Positions 1 through 7,739 of a stretch of 33,006 bases of DNA are shown piece by piece. Below the pieces are notes generated by a model. The model was not told where the DNA came from. It did no database searches and saw nothing but the letters and a program-made list of their open reading frames with translations. The stretch's first letter is position 1. Each line of letters opens with the position of its first letter. The translations under genes and the position numbers were made by a program. Source of the stretch: Actinomadura rubrisoli (GTDB lineage Bacteria; Actinomycetota; Actinomycetes; Streptosporangiales; Streptosporangiaceae); the NCBI RefSeq assembly GCF_004349215.1, contig NZ_SMKU01000066.1:1-33006 (forward strand), read 5' to 3'.

Positions 1-1575
1 CTCCGGGTGCGCCTGGGTGCCCACGAAGAACGGGTGCTGCTCGCGGGGCAGCTCGATGTACTCCACGAGGCGCCCGTCGGGCGACAGGCCGGAGAACCGC
101 AGCCCGGCCTGCTCCAGCCGTTCGCGGTAGGCGTTGTTGACCTCGTAGCGGTGCCGGTGCCGCTCGGAGACCTTCGCCTCCCCGTACAGGGCGCGGACGA
201 CGGAGTCCTCGGCGAGGTCGGCGGGGTAGAGCCCGAGCCGCATCGTCCCGCCCATGTCGCGCTCACCGGCGACGACGTCGACCTGGTCGGCCATGGTCGC
301 CACGACGGGGTGCGCGGTGACGGCGTCGAACTCGGCGCTGCCGGCGTCGGCGAGGCCCCCGAGCGTCCGGGCGGACTCGATGACCATGCACTGGAGGCCG
401 AGGCAGATGCCGAGCAGCGGGACACGGTTCTCGCGGGCGTGCCGGACCGCGCCGAGCTTGCCCTCGATCCCGCGAACACCGAACCCGCCGGGGATCAGCA
501 CGCCGTCCACGCCGTCCAGCTCGCGCTTGGCGCCCTCGGGAGTCTCGCAGTCGTCGCTCTTGACCCACCGGATATGGACCTTGGCGTCGTTGCCGAACCC
601 CCCGTGGCGCAGCGCCTCGGTGACCGACAGGTAGGCGTCGGGCAGGTCGATGTACTTGCCGACCAGCGCGATCGTGACCTCGCGCGCGGGCTTGTGGACG
701 CGCCGCAGCAGCTCGTCCCACGCGCCCCAGTCGACGTCGCGGAACGGCAGGCCGAGGCGGCGCACGACGTAGGCGTCCAACCCCTCCGAATGCAGCACCT
801 TCGGAATGTCGTAGATGCTGGCGGCGTCGACGGCGGACACGACGGCCTCGCGGTCCACGTCGCACATCAGGCTGATCTTGTGCTTGAGCCCGTCGGTGAT
901 CGGCCGGTCGGAGCGGCACACGATCGCGTCGGGCTGGATGCCGATGGAGCGCAGCGCGGCGACCGAATGCTGCGTCGGCTTGGTCTTCAGCTCCCCGGAC
1001 GGGCCGATGTAGGGCAGCAGCGACACGTGCAGGAAGAAGCAGTTGTCCCGCCCGATCTCGTGCCGGATCTGCCGCACCGACTCCAGGAACGGCAGCGACT
1101 CGATGTCCCCGACCGTCCCCCCGACCTCGGTGATGACGATGTCGACATCGCTGTCGGCCATCCCGCGGATCCGGTCCTTGATCTCGTTCGTGATGTGCGG
1201 GATGACCTGCACGGTGTCGCCGAGGTACTCCCCGCGCCGCTCCTTGGCGATCACGTTGGAGTACACCTGCCCGGTGGTGACGTTGGCCGACCCGTGAAGC
1301 TCGGTGTCGAGGAACCGCTCGTAGTGACCGATGTCCAGATCGGTCTCGGCCCCGTCGTCGGTCACGAAGACCTCGCCGTGCTGGAACGGGTTCATCGTGC
1401 CCGGGTCGACGTTAAGGTAGGGGTCCAGCTTCTGCATGGTGACCCGCAGGCCACGCAGAGTGAGAAGCCGTCCAAGGCTGGACGCCGTCAGTCCCTTGCC
1501 GAGGCTGGAGGCGACACCGCCGGTGACGAAGAGGTGCTTGGTAGGACGTGACCTACCAGTGGCTGCCGAAGGCAA
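1..1575 (-). CDS. pyrG: CTP synthase (glutamine-hydrolysing), C-terminus cut by the window edge
   Basis: Makes CTP from UTP, ATP and glutamine in the cytoplasm, the last step of pyrimidine nucleotide synthesis. The 525 visible residues begin with the synthase signature TKHLFVTGGVASSLGKG (P-loop) and continue with MQKLDPYLNVDPGTM. The C-terminal class I glutamine amidotransferase domain shows the oxyanion loop PGGFGVRG and the nucleophile elbow GICLGLQ. The window ends exactly at QAHPE, so the catalytic Cys, His and Glu are all present and only the last few dozen residues are missing. The only usable in-frame start ahead of the conserved N-terminus is a TTG, with GGGAG as ribosome site seven bases upstream; the next ATG lies inside the synthase domain. 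Upstream is the repeat block, with copy A starting 70 bases away. Confidence 0.96.
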   Translation of the reverse strand, partial: MPSAATGRSRPTKHLFVTGGVASSLGKGLTASSLGRLLTLRGLRVTMQKLDPYLNVDPGTMNPFQHGEVFVTDDGAETDLDIGHYERFLDTELHGSANVTTGQVYSNVIAKERRGEYLGDTVQVIPHITNEIKDRIRGMADSDVDIVITEVGGTVGDIESLPFLESVRQIRHEIGRDNCFFLHVSLLPYIGPSGELKTKPTQHSVAALRSIGIQPDAIVCRSDRPITDGLKHKISLMCDVDREAVVSAVDAASIYDIPKVLHSEGLDAYVVRRLGLPFRDVDWGAWDELLRRVHKPAREVTIALVGKYIDLPDAYLSVTEALRHGGFGNDAKVHIRWVKSDDCETPEGAKRELDGVDGVLIPGGFGVRGIEGKLGAVRHARENRVPLLGICLGLQCMVIESARTLGGLADAGSAEFDAVTAHPVVATMADQVDVVAGERDMGGTMRLGLYPADLAEDSVVRALYGEAKVSERHRHRYEVNNAYRERLEQAGLRFSGLSPDGRLVEYIELPREQHPFFVGTQAHPE

Positions 1576-1585
1576 GAAGACACTC

Positions 1586-1636
1586 CCGTGGTCGTTGCGA
1601 GGCGAACAGGCTCACTGTCCACGGGCCACCAGAATA
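1586..1636 (-). promoter_or_regulatory. pyrG: Possible pyrG promoter and leader stem
   Basis: Reading the minus strand, TATTCT (1636-1631) could be a -10 box; no good -35 is visible because the sequence further upstream is repeat copy A. In the presumed leader, CCGTGG (1624-1619) is perfectly complementary to CCACGG (1591-1586), whose last bases overlap the pyrG Shine-Dalgarno GGGAG. Pairing could mask the ribosome site. This is inference from a 6-bp match. Confidence 0.3.
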
Positions 1637-1644
1637 ACAGTCCC

Positions 1645-1806
1645 ATTGCAGTGCCCTCGGCGTCGGGCCCTGGAGGCCCTCCTTCAACGGGCACTGCGGC
1701 GATCGCTGGCATCGCTCCGACTCGCCTAGCGGCTCGCTGCGCGATCAGGTTCTCGCTTCGCTCGCACCTGGCTTCGCACGCGATCGCAACGTCCCGGTCG
1801 TCGACC
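1645..1806 (+). repeat. Structured interspersed repeat, copy A (near full length)
   Basis: Begins ATTGCAGTGCCC and carries the outer palindrome GCAGTGCCC / GGGCACTGC. The inner stem is GGGCC-ctgga-GGCCC, a different sequence from copies D and E but still paired. The second half has the shared block GGCTCGCTGCGCGATCAGG and ends with TTCGCACGCGATCGCAACG. It points away from pyrG and faces copies B-D tail to tail. One extra G relative to copies D and E shifts every reading frame, so the element is not protein-coding. Confidence 0.85.
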
Positions 1807-1855
1807 GCTGGGGTTCGTACATTCTTCCCGGTGCGGTGTGCTGACCGCTGTGCCT

Positions 1856-1932
1856 GATGCAGCGATCCCCACAGCGCCCGCCGAAGGCTAGTGCGCTACA
1901 GCTAGCGCCTGACGCCAAGGGCACTGCAATAA
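1856..1932 (-). repeat. Structured interspersed repeat, copy B (first half only)
   Basis: Read on the minus strand it starts TTATTGCAGTGCCCTTGG and matches copy F for about 30 bases. It keeps the outer palindrome only with two G-U type pairs (GCAGTGCCC against GGGCGCTGT). It has its own inner stem, GCGCTA-gctg-TAGCGC. The second half of the repeat is missing. It is the last unit of the D-C-B tandem series downstream of the coiled-coil gene. Confidence 0.75.
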
Positions 1933-1935
1933 ACA

Positions 1936-2003
1936 CAGCGATCACCGTGGCGCCCGTTGGCGAAGCGCGTGCTGACGCCTGGCGTTGAGGGCATTGCAGT
2001 AGG
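1936..2003 (-). repeat. Structured interspersed repeat, copy C (truncated, diverged)
   Basis: On the minus strand it reads CTACTGCAATGCCC and then GGGCGCC and GATCGCTG at the expected places, but the outer palindrome is partly decayed. It starts 184 bases after copy D, the same period as copies E and F at the distant locus (185). It is cut to about 70 bases, where copy B begins. Confidence 0.65.
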
Positions 2004-2185
2004 TGGGTGGTAGTTGCCTCAGGTGTCGACGGCCTCAGCGTTGCGATCGCGTGCGAAGCCAGGTTCGAGCTTGCGAGAACCTGATCGCGCAGCGAGCCCC
2101 TGGGCGAGTCGGAGCGATGCAGCGATCGCCGCAGTGCCCGTTGAAGGAAGGCGCCCTAGCGCCTGACGCCGAGGGCAATGCTATA
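2004..2185 (-). repeat. Structured interspersed repeat, copy D (full length)
   Basis: Nearly identical along its full length to copy E, 15 kb away. On the minus strand it starts at the TAG stop codon of the coiled-coil gene (TATAGCATTGCCC). It has the inner stem AGGCGC-tagg-GCGCCT, the arm GGGCACTGC and the second hairpin CAGGTTC / GAACCTG, and ends in the tail GAGGCAACTACCACCC. This tail is also the joint between copies E and F, which shows the unit is about 185 bases. Confidence 0.88.
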
Positions 2186-3866
2186 TACGCGGAGCTCCGG
2201 TGGGCATGATGGTGCGGAGTTGTCTGGTTAGTTCGTCGATCAGGGAGCGGGCCTGGTCGGCGGCGTTGCGGGCGGCGTCGCGTTCTTGGGAGAGTTCGGC
2301 GATCTGGGCGCGCTGCTCGGTGACGGCTTGGGCGAGTTGGTCGACCCATTGGTCGCGTTCGGCGAGCTTTTCGGCGATGGCGTCGCGTTCGGCGGCCATT
2401 TGCCGCATTCCGGCGACGGCCTTGTCGCGCTCGCGGCCTGCCTGGTCGGCGCGGCCGCGGGCCAGGGTCAGTTCGGATTCGGCGCGGGCCTGGGATTGGA
2501 CGGCGCCTTCGCGGGTGCGTTCGGCGGCTTCGCGGGCCTTGGCGTTGGCGTCGCGTTCGCGTTCGGCCTTCTTGGCGGCTTCCAGTGACTGGGCGGCGGT
2601 GTCGAGGGCCTGCTGGCGTTCGGTCTCGGCGCTTTCGGCGCGGACCGATGCCTCCTGGGCGCGGCGTTCGGCGTCCTGGCTCCGGCGTTCGGAGTCCTGG
2701 GCGCGGCGTTCGTTCTCCTGGGCGCGGCGTTCGGCGGCTTCGGCACGGCGGCGGGTCTCGTCGGCCTCCTTGCCGGCCGCGACGACGGCGTGCTGGAGGT
2801 TCTGCGCGGTCATCTCCGCGTCGGTGGCCTTGGCGCGCAGCGTCGACAGCTCGCTGTGCGCGGACTCCAGGGCGCGGGAGAGCTCTCCGGCCTGCTCGGC
2901 GACGCGGTCGCGTTCGGCTTCGGCGGATCGGCGGCCGCCGACGGCGTCCTCGACGGCGCGGAGGGCGTCGTCGCGGGCCTCGCTCATCGCGTCGCGCTGC
3001 TGTATGGCCTGCCGGACGGTGGCCTCGGCTTCGGCGACGCGGCGCTCGGCCTGCTCGGCCTGGGCCTGCGCCTGCTCCATCTGGGCGCGGGCCTGCTCGG
3101 CCTGCGCGCGCGCCTGGTCGGCCAGGACCCGGGCCTGCTCGGCTTGGCCGCGCGCCTGGTCGGCCTGCGCGCGTCCTTGCTGGGCCTGGTTCCAGGCGGC
3201 GGCCGCGTCGCGCTGGGCGGCCTCCTTCTCGCCCTGGAGCGCGGCGATCTGGGTGACGGCCTCGTTCTGGACCTCGGCGGCGCGGCGCTCGGCGTCGGCG
3301 ACCTGGCGCTCGGCCTCGACGGCGCGGCGGTCGGCCTGCTCGGCCTGACCACGGGCGCGCTGCACCTCGCCCCACGCGGCCGCGGCGTCGCGCTGCGCCG
3401 ACTCCTTCTCGGCCTGGACGGCCGCGAGCTGCGCGGCGGCCTCGTTCTGCGCCTCGACGACGCGGCGCTCGGCCTCGACGGCGCGGCGGTCGGCCTGCTC
3501 GGCCTGACCACGGGCGCGCTGCACCTCGCCCCACGCGGCGGCCGCGTCGCGCTGCGCCGACTCCTTCTCGGCCTGGACGGCGGCGACCTGGGAGGCGGTC
3601 TCGGTCTGCGCCTCGCTGACCTTGCGCTCCCCGGCGGCGAGCGCGTCGCCGATGAGGTCGGCCATCTGGCGGAGGCGCTCGACGATGTCCCAGGGCTGGG
3701 CCTCGGGCTGCTCGACCTCGGGGCGTGTCGCCTCGCCGGGCTTGGCCATCTGTATCGGCTGCTGGGCGGCCGGCACGGGCACGTCGGTGCCCCGTCCCAT
3801 CGCGGGCCAGGGGGAGCCCGCGTCCGGGATCCCGCGCGAACCACCCGATCCGTTCAGCTCACTCAC
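2181..3866 (-). CDS. Long Ala/Glu/Arg/Gln-rich coiled-coil protein of unknown function
   Basis: A 561-residue protein with no signal peptide or membrane segment. About the first 65 residues are Pro/Gly-rich and look disordered. A short hydrophobic helix (WDIVERLRQMADLIGDALAAGE) follows, then some 440 residues of almost unbroken heptad-like coiled coil. The coil contains three related units (AAVQAEKESAQRDAAAAWGE and variants), two of them near-identical at the DNA level. The tail, ELTRQLRTIMPTGAPRI, leaves the coil. Start chosen at GTG 3866 because GAGGA lies five bases before it; an in-frame GTG at 3932 would add 22 residues but its GAGG is only one base away. SMC-like or DivIVA-like names from database hits would reflect composition only. 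The stop codon lies inside repeat copy D. I do not recognise a family. Confidence 0.8.
   Translation of the reverse strand: MSELNGSGGSRGIPDAGSPWPAMGRGTDVPVPAAQQPIQMAKPGEATRPEVEQPEAQPWDIVERLRQMADLIGDALAAGERKVSEAQTETASQVAAVQAEKESAQRDAAAAWGEVQRARGQAEQADRRAVEAERRVVEAQNEAAAQLAAVQAEKESAQRDAAAAWGEVQRARGQAEQADRRAVEAERQVADAERRAAEVQNEAVTQIAALQGEKEAAQRDAAAAWNQAQQGRAQADQARGQAEQARVLADQARAQAEQARAQMEQAQAQAEQAERRVAEAEATVRQAIQQRDAMSEARDDALRAVEDAVGGRRSAEAERDRVAEQAGELSRALESAHSELSTLRAKATDAEMTAQNLQHAVVAAGKEADETRRRAEAAERRAQENERRAQDSERRSQDAERRAQEASVRAESAETERQQALDTAAQSLEAAKKAERERDANAKAREAAERTREGAVQSQARAESELTLARGRADQAGRERDKAVAGMRQMAAERDAIAEKLAERDQWVDQLAQAVTEQRAQIAELSQERDAARNAADQARSLIDELTRQLRTIMPTGAPRI
3162..3638 (-). 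repeat. Internal tandem repeats in the coiled-coil gene
   Basis: Two consecutive 159-bp (53-codon) units at 3321-3479 and 3480-3638 share a long, almost identical stretch that encodes QRDAAAAWGEVQRARGQAEQ. A third, more diverged unit lies at 3162-3320, and its matching block is offset by 180 bases because of a 7-codon insertion. All periods are multiples of three. The near identity of the first two points to recent duplication or ongoing conversion. Confidence 0.85.
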
Positions 3867-4165
3867 TTTGTTCCTCGCCTGGCGGCTCGGAGCCGCGTTC
3901 GCGGGGCTGCCATGGACATGGTGCTCGCTCACTCCTCGCCCTACGGCTCGTCGCTTCGCTCACGAAAGGCACTCTAGTGCCGACCCGCGGAGCGTTTGCC
4001 CAGTTTGGGGTTTAGTTTCTTGATCCTCAAGGTGCGTTGCCGCACGCCGGACGCCTGATCACACCCTGTGCGGGACCGCGCGGCCCCCCTCCACGGTGCC
4101 ATGGGTCACATCCTCCGGGGGCGGGAACGCGGACACCGCGAGCGCTGGTGGGACAATCGCGCACC
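3867..4165. promoter_or_regulatory. Divergent promoter region between the coiled-coil gene and pip
   Basis: No gene is supported here. For the coiled-coil gene, the minus strand offers TTGAGG, a 17-base gap and CAAACT (about 4030-4002), a weak sigma-70-like match. Downstream of it lies the inverted repeat GGCACT-ct-AGTGCC (3968-3981). For pip there is GACAAT at 4152-4157. The coiled-coil transcript would have a leader of more than 100 bases. Confidence 0.35.
4152..4157 (+). promoter_or_regulatory. -10 box of a probably leaderless pip transcript
   Basis: GACAAT ends eight bases before the ATG and no Shine-Dalgarno sequence lies between, so transcription would start at or next to the start codon. 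CGGACA lies 16 bases upstream as a possible -35. Confidence 0.4.
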
Positions 4166-5128
4166 ATGGAGCTTCGCACCCTGTATCCGCCGGTCGAGCC
4201 GTATGAGTCCGGGCTGCTCGACGTCGGCGACGGCAATCGGATCTATTGGGAGGTCTGCGGGAATCCCCAGGGGAAGCCCGCGGTCATGCTGCACGGCGGG
4301 CCCGGCGGCGGGTGCAGCGCGGCGCACCGCCGGCAGTTCGACCCCGAGGCGTACCGGATCGTGCTGTTCGACCAGCGCAACTGCGGCCGGAGCCTGCCGC
4401 ACGCCAAGGACCCGGAGGTGTCGCTGGAGGCGAACACCACCTGGCATCTGGTGGACGACATGGAGCGGCTGCGCGAGCATCTCGGCATCGAGCGGTGGCT
4501 GGTGTTCGGCGGGAGCTGGGGCAGCGCGCTGTCGCTGGCGTACGCGCAGACGCATCCGGAGCGGGTGACCGAGCTGGTGCTGCGCGGCATCTTCACGCTG
4601 CGGCCGTTCGAGCTGTACTGGTTCTACCAGGAGGGGGCCTCGCTGCTGTTCCCCGACCTGTGGGAGAGGTTCGTCGAGCCGATCCCCGAGGACGAGCGCG
4701 AGGACCTCATGTCCGCCTTCCACGAGCGGCTCAACTCCGGTGACCGGGAGGTGCGGGTCGCGGCGGCCAAGGCGTGGTCGATGTGGGAGGGCTCGACGGT
4801 CACGCTGCTGCCGGACGCGGAGCTGGCGGGCGGGTTCGGCGAGCCGGACTACGCGGTCGCGTTCGCCCGCATCGAGAACCACTACTTCGTCAACGGGGGC
4901 TTCTTCGAGGACGGGCAGCTGATCCGGGACGTGGACAAGATCCGCGGCATCCCCGCCGTGATCGTGCACGGCCGCTACGACGTGTGCACGCCCGCGGCGA
5001 CGGCCTGGGACCTGCATCGTGCCTGGCCGGAGGCGGAGTTCCACATCGTGGACGACGCGGGCCACGCCTACAGCGAGCCCGGCATCCTGCACCGTCTCAT
5101 CGAGGCGACCGACCGCTTCGCTCGCTGA
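4166..5128 (+). CDS. pip: Proline iminopeptidase (alpha/beta hydrolase, peptidase family S33)
   Basis: Removes N-terminal proline from peptides in the cytoplasm. The 320 residues are the usual length of the prolyl aminopeptidase family. The protein begins MELRTLYPPVEPYESGLLDV, typical of the family. It shows the oxyanion motif HGGPGGG (about residue 41), the DQRNCGRS segment, the nucleophile elbow GGSWGS (Ser117), the acid in HGRYDVC and the catalytic His in DDAGHAYSEPG near the C-terminus. Start at ATG 4166 because conservation begins there and a -10-like box lies eight bases upstream; the frame is open for 43 more codons but with no family similarity that I can see. It stands alone and is followed by a strong hairpin. 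Confidence 0.95.
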   Translation: MELRTLYPPVEPYESGLLDVGDGNRIYWEVCGNPQGKPAVMLHGGPGGGCSAAHRRQFDPEAYRIVLFDQRNCGRSLPHAKDPEVSLEANTTWHLVDDMERLREHLGIERWLVFGGSWGSALSLAYAQTHPERVTELVLRGIFTLRPFELYWFYQEGASLLFPDLWERFVEPIPEDEREDLMSAFHERLNSGDREVRVAAAKAWSMWEGSTVTLLPDAELAGGFGEPDYAVAFARIENHYFVNGGFFEDGQLIRDVDKIRGIPAVIVHGRYDVCTPAATAWDLHRAWPEAEFHIVDDAGHAYSEPGILHRLIEATDRFAR

Positions 5129-5184
5129 GCACCCCCCGATACGGACGTGCCTCAACGGCCCGCCCGTAGGTCCGGAACCGGGCG

Positions 5185-5209
5185 GGGGCCTCGCTTCCCG
5201 CGAGGCCCC
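5185..5209 (+). terminator. Hairpin terminator after pip
   Basis: GGGGCCTCGC, loop ttccc, GCGAGGCCCC: a perfect 10-bp GC stem 57 bases after the stop codon. There is no U-tract, as is common for actinobacterial terminators. Confidence 0.7.
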
Positions 5210-5714
5210 GAACGGCCCCCGAGGTCGGCCGGAAACCCCCGGTTCTCTATCTCAGGCGCAAGGGGAGTCTTACCGTCCCATAAGCCAGGTCTGGACTTGA
5301 AGGCAAGTAAATGGGGCCTCTCAGGACGCGCGTGGACGCCTGTGCCCCCATCCGTCCCAGTACGCCGTGGACCGGCCGGACCTCCTCGGACACCCGCCGA
5401 CGCCCGCGGTCGCCCCCGCGTTGTCAGGAAATCCGAGTGATTCACCTCACACAACCGATATACAAAATCTCTCGCGGCGACGCAACAAATCACTAAAGTG
5501 GCGCGCAAACCGGCCGCGCGCGGCGGAGTCCGCCCATTCGGTCGTCCCTCCTGCGTAGCGGGGGGAAAGACAGGCCCCGGCCCCGCGTTGACATGGCCGA
5601 AATAACCCCGAAATTCGCAAGCCTATTGCCCTACCCGCTGCGCGTCGGTTCTAAACATCTCGCCGATAACAATCCCGAGCGATCACGCAGCAAGATTCGC
5701 TAAGTTGCCTGGAC
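5210..5714 (+). promoter_or_regulatory. Long non-coding region upstream of ectA
   Basis: No convincing gene in about 500 bases. The stretch 5435-5510 and the last 130 bases are markedly AT-richer than the rest of the window, as expected of a regulated promoter. Two candidates for ectA are visible. One is TTGACA (5588-5593) with GAAATT 16 bases on, which would give a leader of about 90 bases. The other is TAAGTT (5701-5706), eight bases before the ATG, which would give a leaderless mRNA. Ectoine operons are known to be induced by osmotic stress; no regulator such as EctR is encoded here. Confidence 0.4.
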
Positions 5715-6263
5715 ATGGCAGCGCAACCCCTGGAATCACCGACCCGACGCCCCGCCGGCAACGAGACGAACGCGGACGTGCAACTCCAGGTGCCCAGCCT
5801 CGCCGACGGCCCGGAGCTATGGCGGCTCGCCCGGGACTCGCGGGTCCTGGACGTCAACTCGCCCTACAGCTACGCGCTCTGGTGCCGCGATTTCGCCGAG
5901 ACCTCCGTGCTGGCCCGGATCGGTGGTGTCCCGGCCGGATTCATCACCGGCTACGTCCGCCCGGCCCGTCCCGACACGTGCTTCGTCTGGCAGGTGGCCG
6001 TCGCCGAGACCCACCGCGGGCGGGGCCTGGCCCGCCGGATGCTGGACCGGCTCGGCGACCGGCTGGCCGACCGCGGCCACCGGTTCATGGAGGCGACCGT
6101 GACGCCGGGCAACGCCGCCTCCACCGCGATGTTCGAATCCTTCGCCCGCGACCGCGGCTGTGGCCTGGAGCGCAGCCCCCTGTTCGGCGCGGAGCACTTC
6201 CCCGAGAGGGGACACGAGCCCGAGGTGCTCTTTCGGATCGGCCCGTTCACCGCCGTGAACTGA
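5715..6263 (+). CDS. ectA: L-2,4-diaminobutyrate acetyltransferase
   Basis: Acetylates the gamma-amino group of L-2,4-diaminobutyrate with acetyl-CoA, the second step from aspartate semialdehyde to ectoine. The 182 residues contain one GNAT domain with an acetyl-CoA loop HRGRGLARRML. The EctA-specific segments are DVNSPYSYALWCRDFAETSV, GYVRPARPDTCFVWQVAV and ATVTPGNAAS. The first 20 or so residues are a variable, probably disordered extension. No Shine-Dalgarno precedes the ATG, while TAAGTT lies eight bases upstream. A 144-base gap separates it from ectB, larger than elsewhere in the block. ectB, C and D follow on the same strand. Confidence 0.96.
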   Translation: MAAQPLESPTRRPAGNETNADVQLQVPSLADGPELWRLARDSRVLDVNSPYSYALWCRDFAETSVLARIGGVPAGFITGYVRPARPDTCFVWQVAVAETHRGRGLARRMLDRLGDRLADRGHRFMEATVTPGNAASTAMFESFARDRGCGLERSPLFGAEHFPERGHEPEVLFRIGPFTAVN

Positions 6264-6407
6264 CGGCGGTCACCCAGCGCGCCGGCGCCCGCCGAGGGCG
6301 ACCGCCCGAGGCGGCCCCGCCGCCGCGCGAACCACCGTCCACCCGTCCCACGACCGTCCCGACCGCTCCATCCATCCGCTCCTTCTCCAACCTGCCGGAG
6401 GCAGAAC

Positions 6408-7670
6408 ATGGACGTTTTCGCCCGCATGGAATCGGAAGTCCGCGGCTACTGCAGGGGCTGGCCGGCGGTGTTCACCACCGCCCGGGGCAGCCACATCACC
6501 GCTGAGAACGGGCGCACCTACCTCGATTTCTTCGCCGGCGCGGGAACCCTGAACTACGGACACAACAACCCTCAGCTGAAACGCAGGCTGATGGACTATC
6601 TGGCCCGTGACGCGATCGTTCACAGCCTTGACATGTACACGACCGCGAAACGCGACTTCCTGGAACGGTTCAACGAGTACGTCCTCGGCCCCCGCGGGCT
6701 CGACTACAAGGTGCAGTTCCCCGGTCCGGCGGGCAACCACTCGGTCGAGGCGGCGCTGAAGCTGGCGCGCAAGTACACCGGCCGCGAGACCGTCGTCAGC
6801 TTCACCAACGCCTTTCACGGCATGACGCTCGGCGCGCTCGCCGTCACCGGGAATTCGATGAAGCGCACCGGCGCCGGGGTGCCGCTGGGCCACGGCGTGG
6901 CGATGCCGTACGACAACTATCTCGACGGGCGCACGCCCGACTTCCTGCTGTTCGAGACGATGCTGGACGACAGCGGCAGCGGCCTGGACAAGCCCGCCGC
7001 GGTGATCGTGGAGACCGTCCAGGGCGAGGGCGGCATCAACGTCGCCACCGCCGAGTGGCTGCGCCACCTCCAGGACCTGTGCCATCGGCAGGACATCCTG
7101 CTCATCGTCGACGACGTGCAGATGGGCTGCGGCCGCACCGGGCCGTTCTTCAGCTTCGAGGAGGCCGGGATCACCCCGGACATCGTCTGCCTGTCCAAGT
7201 CCCTCAGCGGCTACGGGCTGCCGTTCGCGGTCACGCTGATGCGCCGCGATCTGGACGTGTGGGAGCCCGGCGAGCACAACGGCACCTTCCGCGGGTTCAA
7301 CCCCGCGTTCGTCACCGCCGTCGCCGCGCTGGAGGACTACTGGGCGGGCGCCGGGATGGAGAAGCAGACCCTCGCCAAGGGCCAGCAGGTCGAGACGGCG
7401 CTGAACGAGATCGCGCTCGCGCACTCGGGGGCCGTCGAGTGCGTCCGCGGCCGCGGCCTCGCGTGGGGCCTGGTCATGACCGACGCCGAGCTCGCGCCGA
7501 AGGTGTGCGCCGAGGCGTTCGAGCGCGGGCTGCTGATGGAGACCTCCGGCCCGGAGGGGGAGGTCGTCAAGCTGCTGCCGCCGCTCACCACCACCGAGGC
7601 CGACCTCGGCCGCGGCCTGGAGATCATCGCCGACTCGCTGGAGGCCGTCCGCTCGACGGTGCCCGCCTGA
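6408..7670 (+). CDS. ectB: Diaminobutyrate--2-oxoglutarate transaminase
   Basis: PLP enzyme that transfers an amino group from glutamate to aspartate 4-semialdehyde, giving L-2,4-diaminobutyrate, the first committed step of ectoine synthesis. The 420 residues show the class III aminotransferase layout. There is an N-terminal substrate region with DFFAGAGTLNYGHNNP, the phosphate loop around FPGPAGNHSVEAALKLAR, the cofactor aspartate in IVDDVQMGCGRTG, and the Schiff-base lysine in CLSKSLSGYGLP. GGAGG lies six to seven bases before the ATG. Just after the stop, 7671-7697 is a 9-bp unit repeated three times (GCCGTCCTG, last copy GCCGTCCAG). ectC follows 69 bases after the stop. Confidence 0.97.
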   Translation: MDVFARMESEVRGYCRGWPAVFTTARGSHITAENGRTYLDFFAGAGTLNYGHNNPQLKRRLMDYLARDAIVHSLDMYTTAKRDFLERFNEYVLGPRGLDYKVQFPGPAGNHSVEAALKLARKYTGRETVVSFTNAFHGMTLGALAVTGNSMKRTGAGVPLGHGVAMPYDNYLDGRTPDFLLFETMLDDSGSGLDKPAAVIVETVQGEGGINVATAEWLRHLQDLCHRQDILLIVDDVQMGCGRTGPFFSFEEAGITPDIVCLSKSLSGYGLPFAVTLMRRDLDVWEPGEHNGTFRGFNPAFVTAVAALEDYWAGAGMEKQTLAKGQQVETALNEIALAHSGAVECVRGRGLAWGLVMTDAELAPKVCAEAFERGLLMETSGPEGEVVKLLPPLTTTEADLGRGLEIIADSLEAVRSTVPA

Positions 7671-7739
7671 GCCGTCCTGGCCGTCCTGGCCGTCCAGGGC
7701 ATCGAGGCGCATCCGGACCCACCCCGAAAGAGGAGATTC

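Noticed and set aside
7..1551. A 514-codon open frame on the plus strand opposite pyrG
   Set aside because: It is the mirror of the CTP synthase gene, low in complexity and with no family motif; the minus strand shows every CTP synthase signature.
1645..2185. The repeat block as a CRISPR array or an integron attachment array
   Set aside because: Units are ~185 bases with internal hairpins, inverted as well as tandem, with no short direct repeats separated by unique spacers, and no cas or integrase gene nearby.
2035..3977. Long open frames on both strands over the coiled-coil gene (Arg/Pro-rich or Gly/Leu-rich)
   Set aside because: They result from the repetitive high-GC sequence. Only the minus-strand frame with heptads has a good ribosome site and sensible composition.
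5152..5508. A 118-codon minus-strand frame between pip and ectA
   Set aside because: Unusual composition, no ribosome site, no recognisable motif; it covers the pip terminator and part of the ect promoter region.
7671..7697. Three copies of a 9-bp unit after ectB
   Set aside because: Too short and imperfect to call an element. It lies in a normal intergenic gap and probably reflects slippage; noted in the ectB entry.
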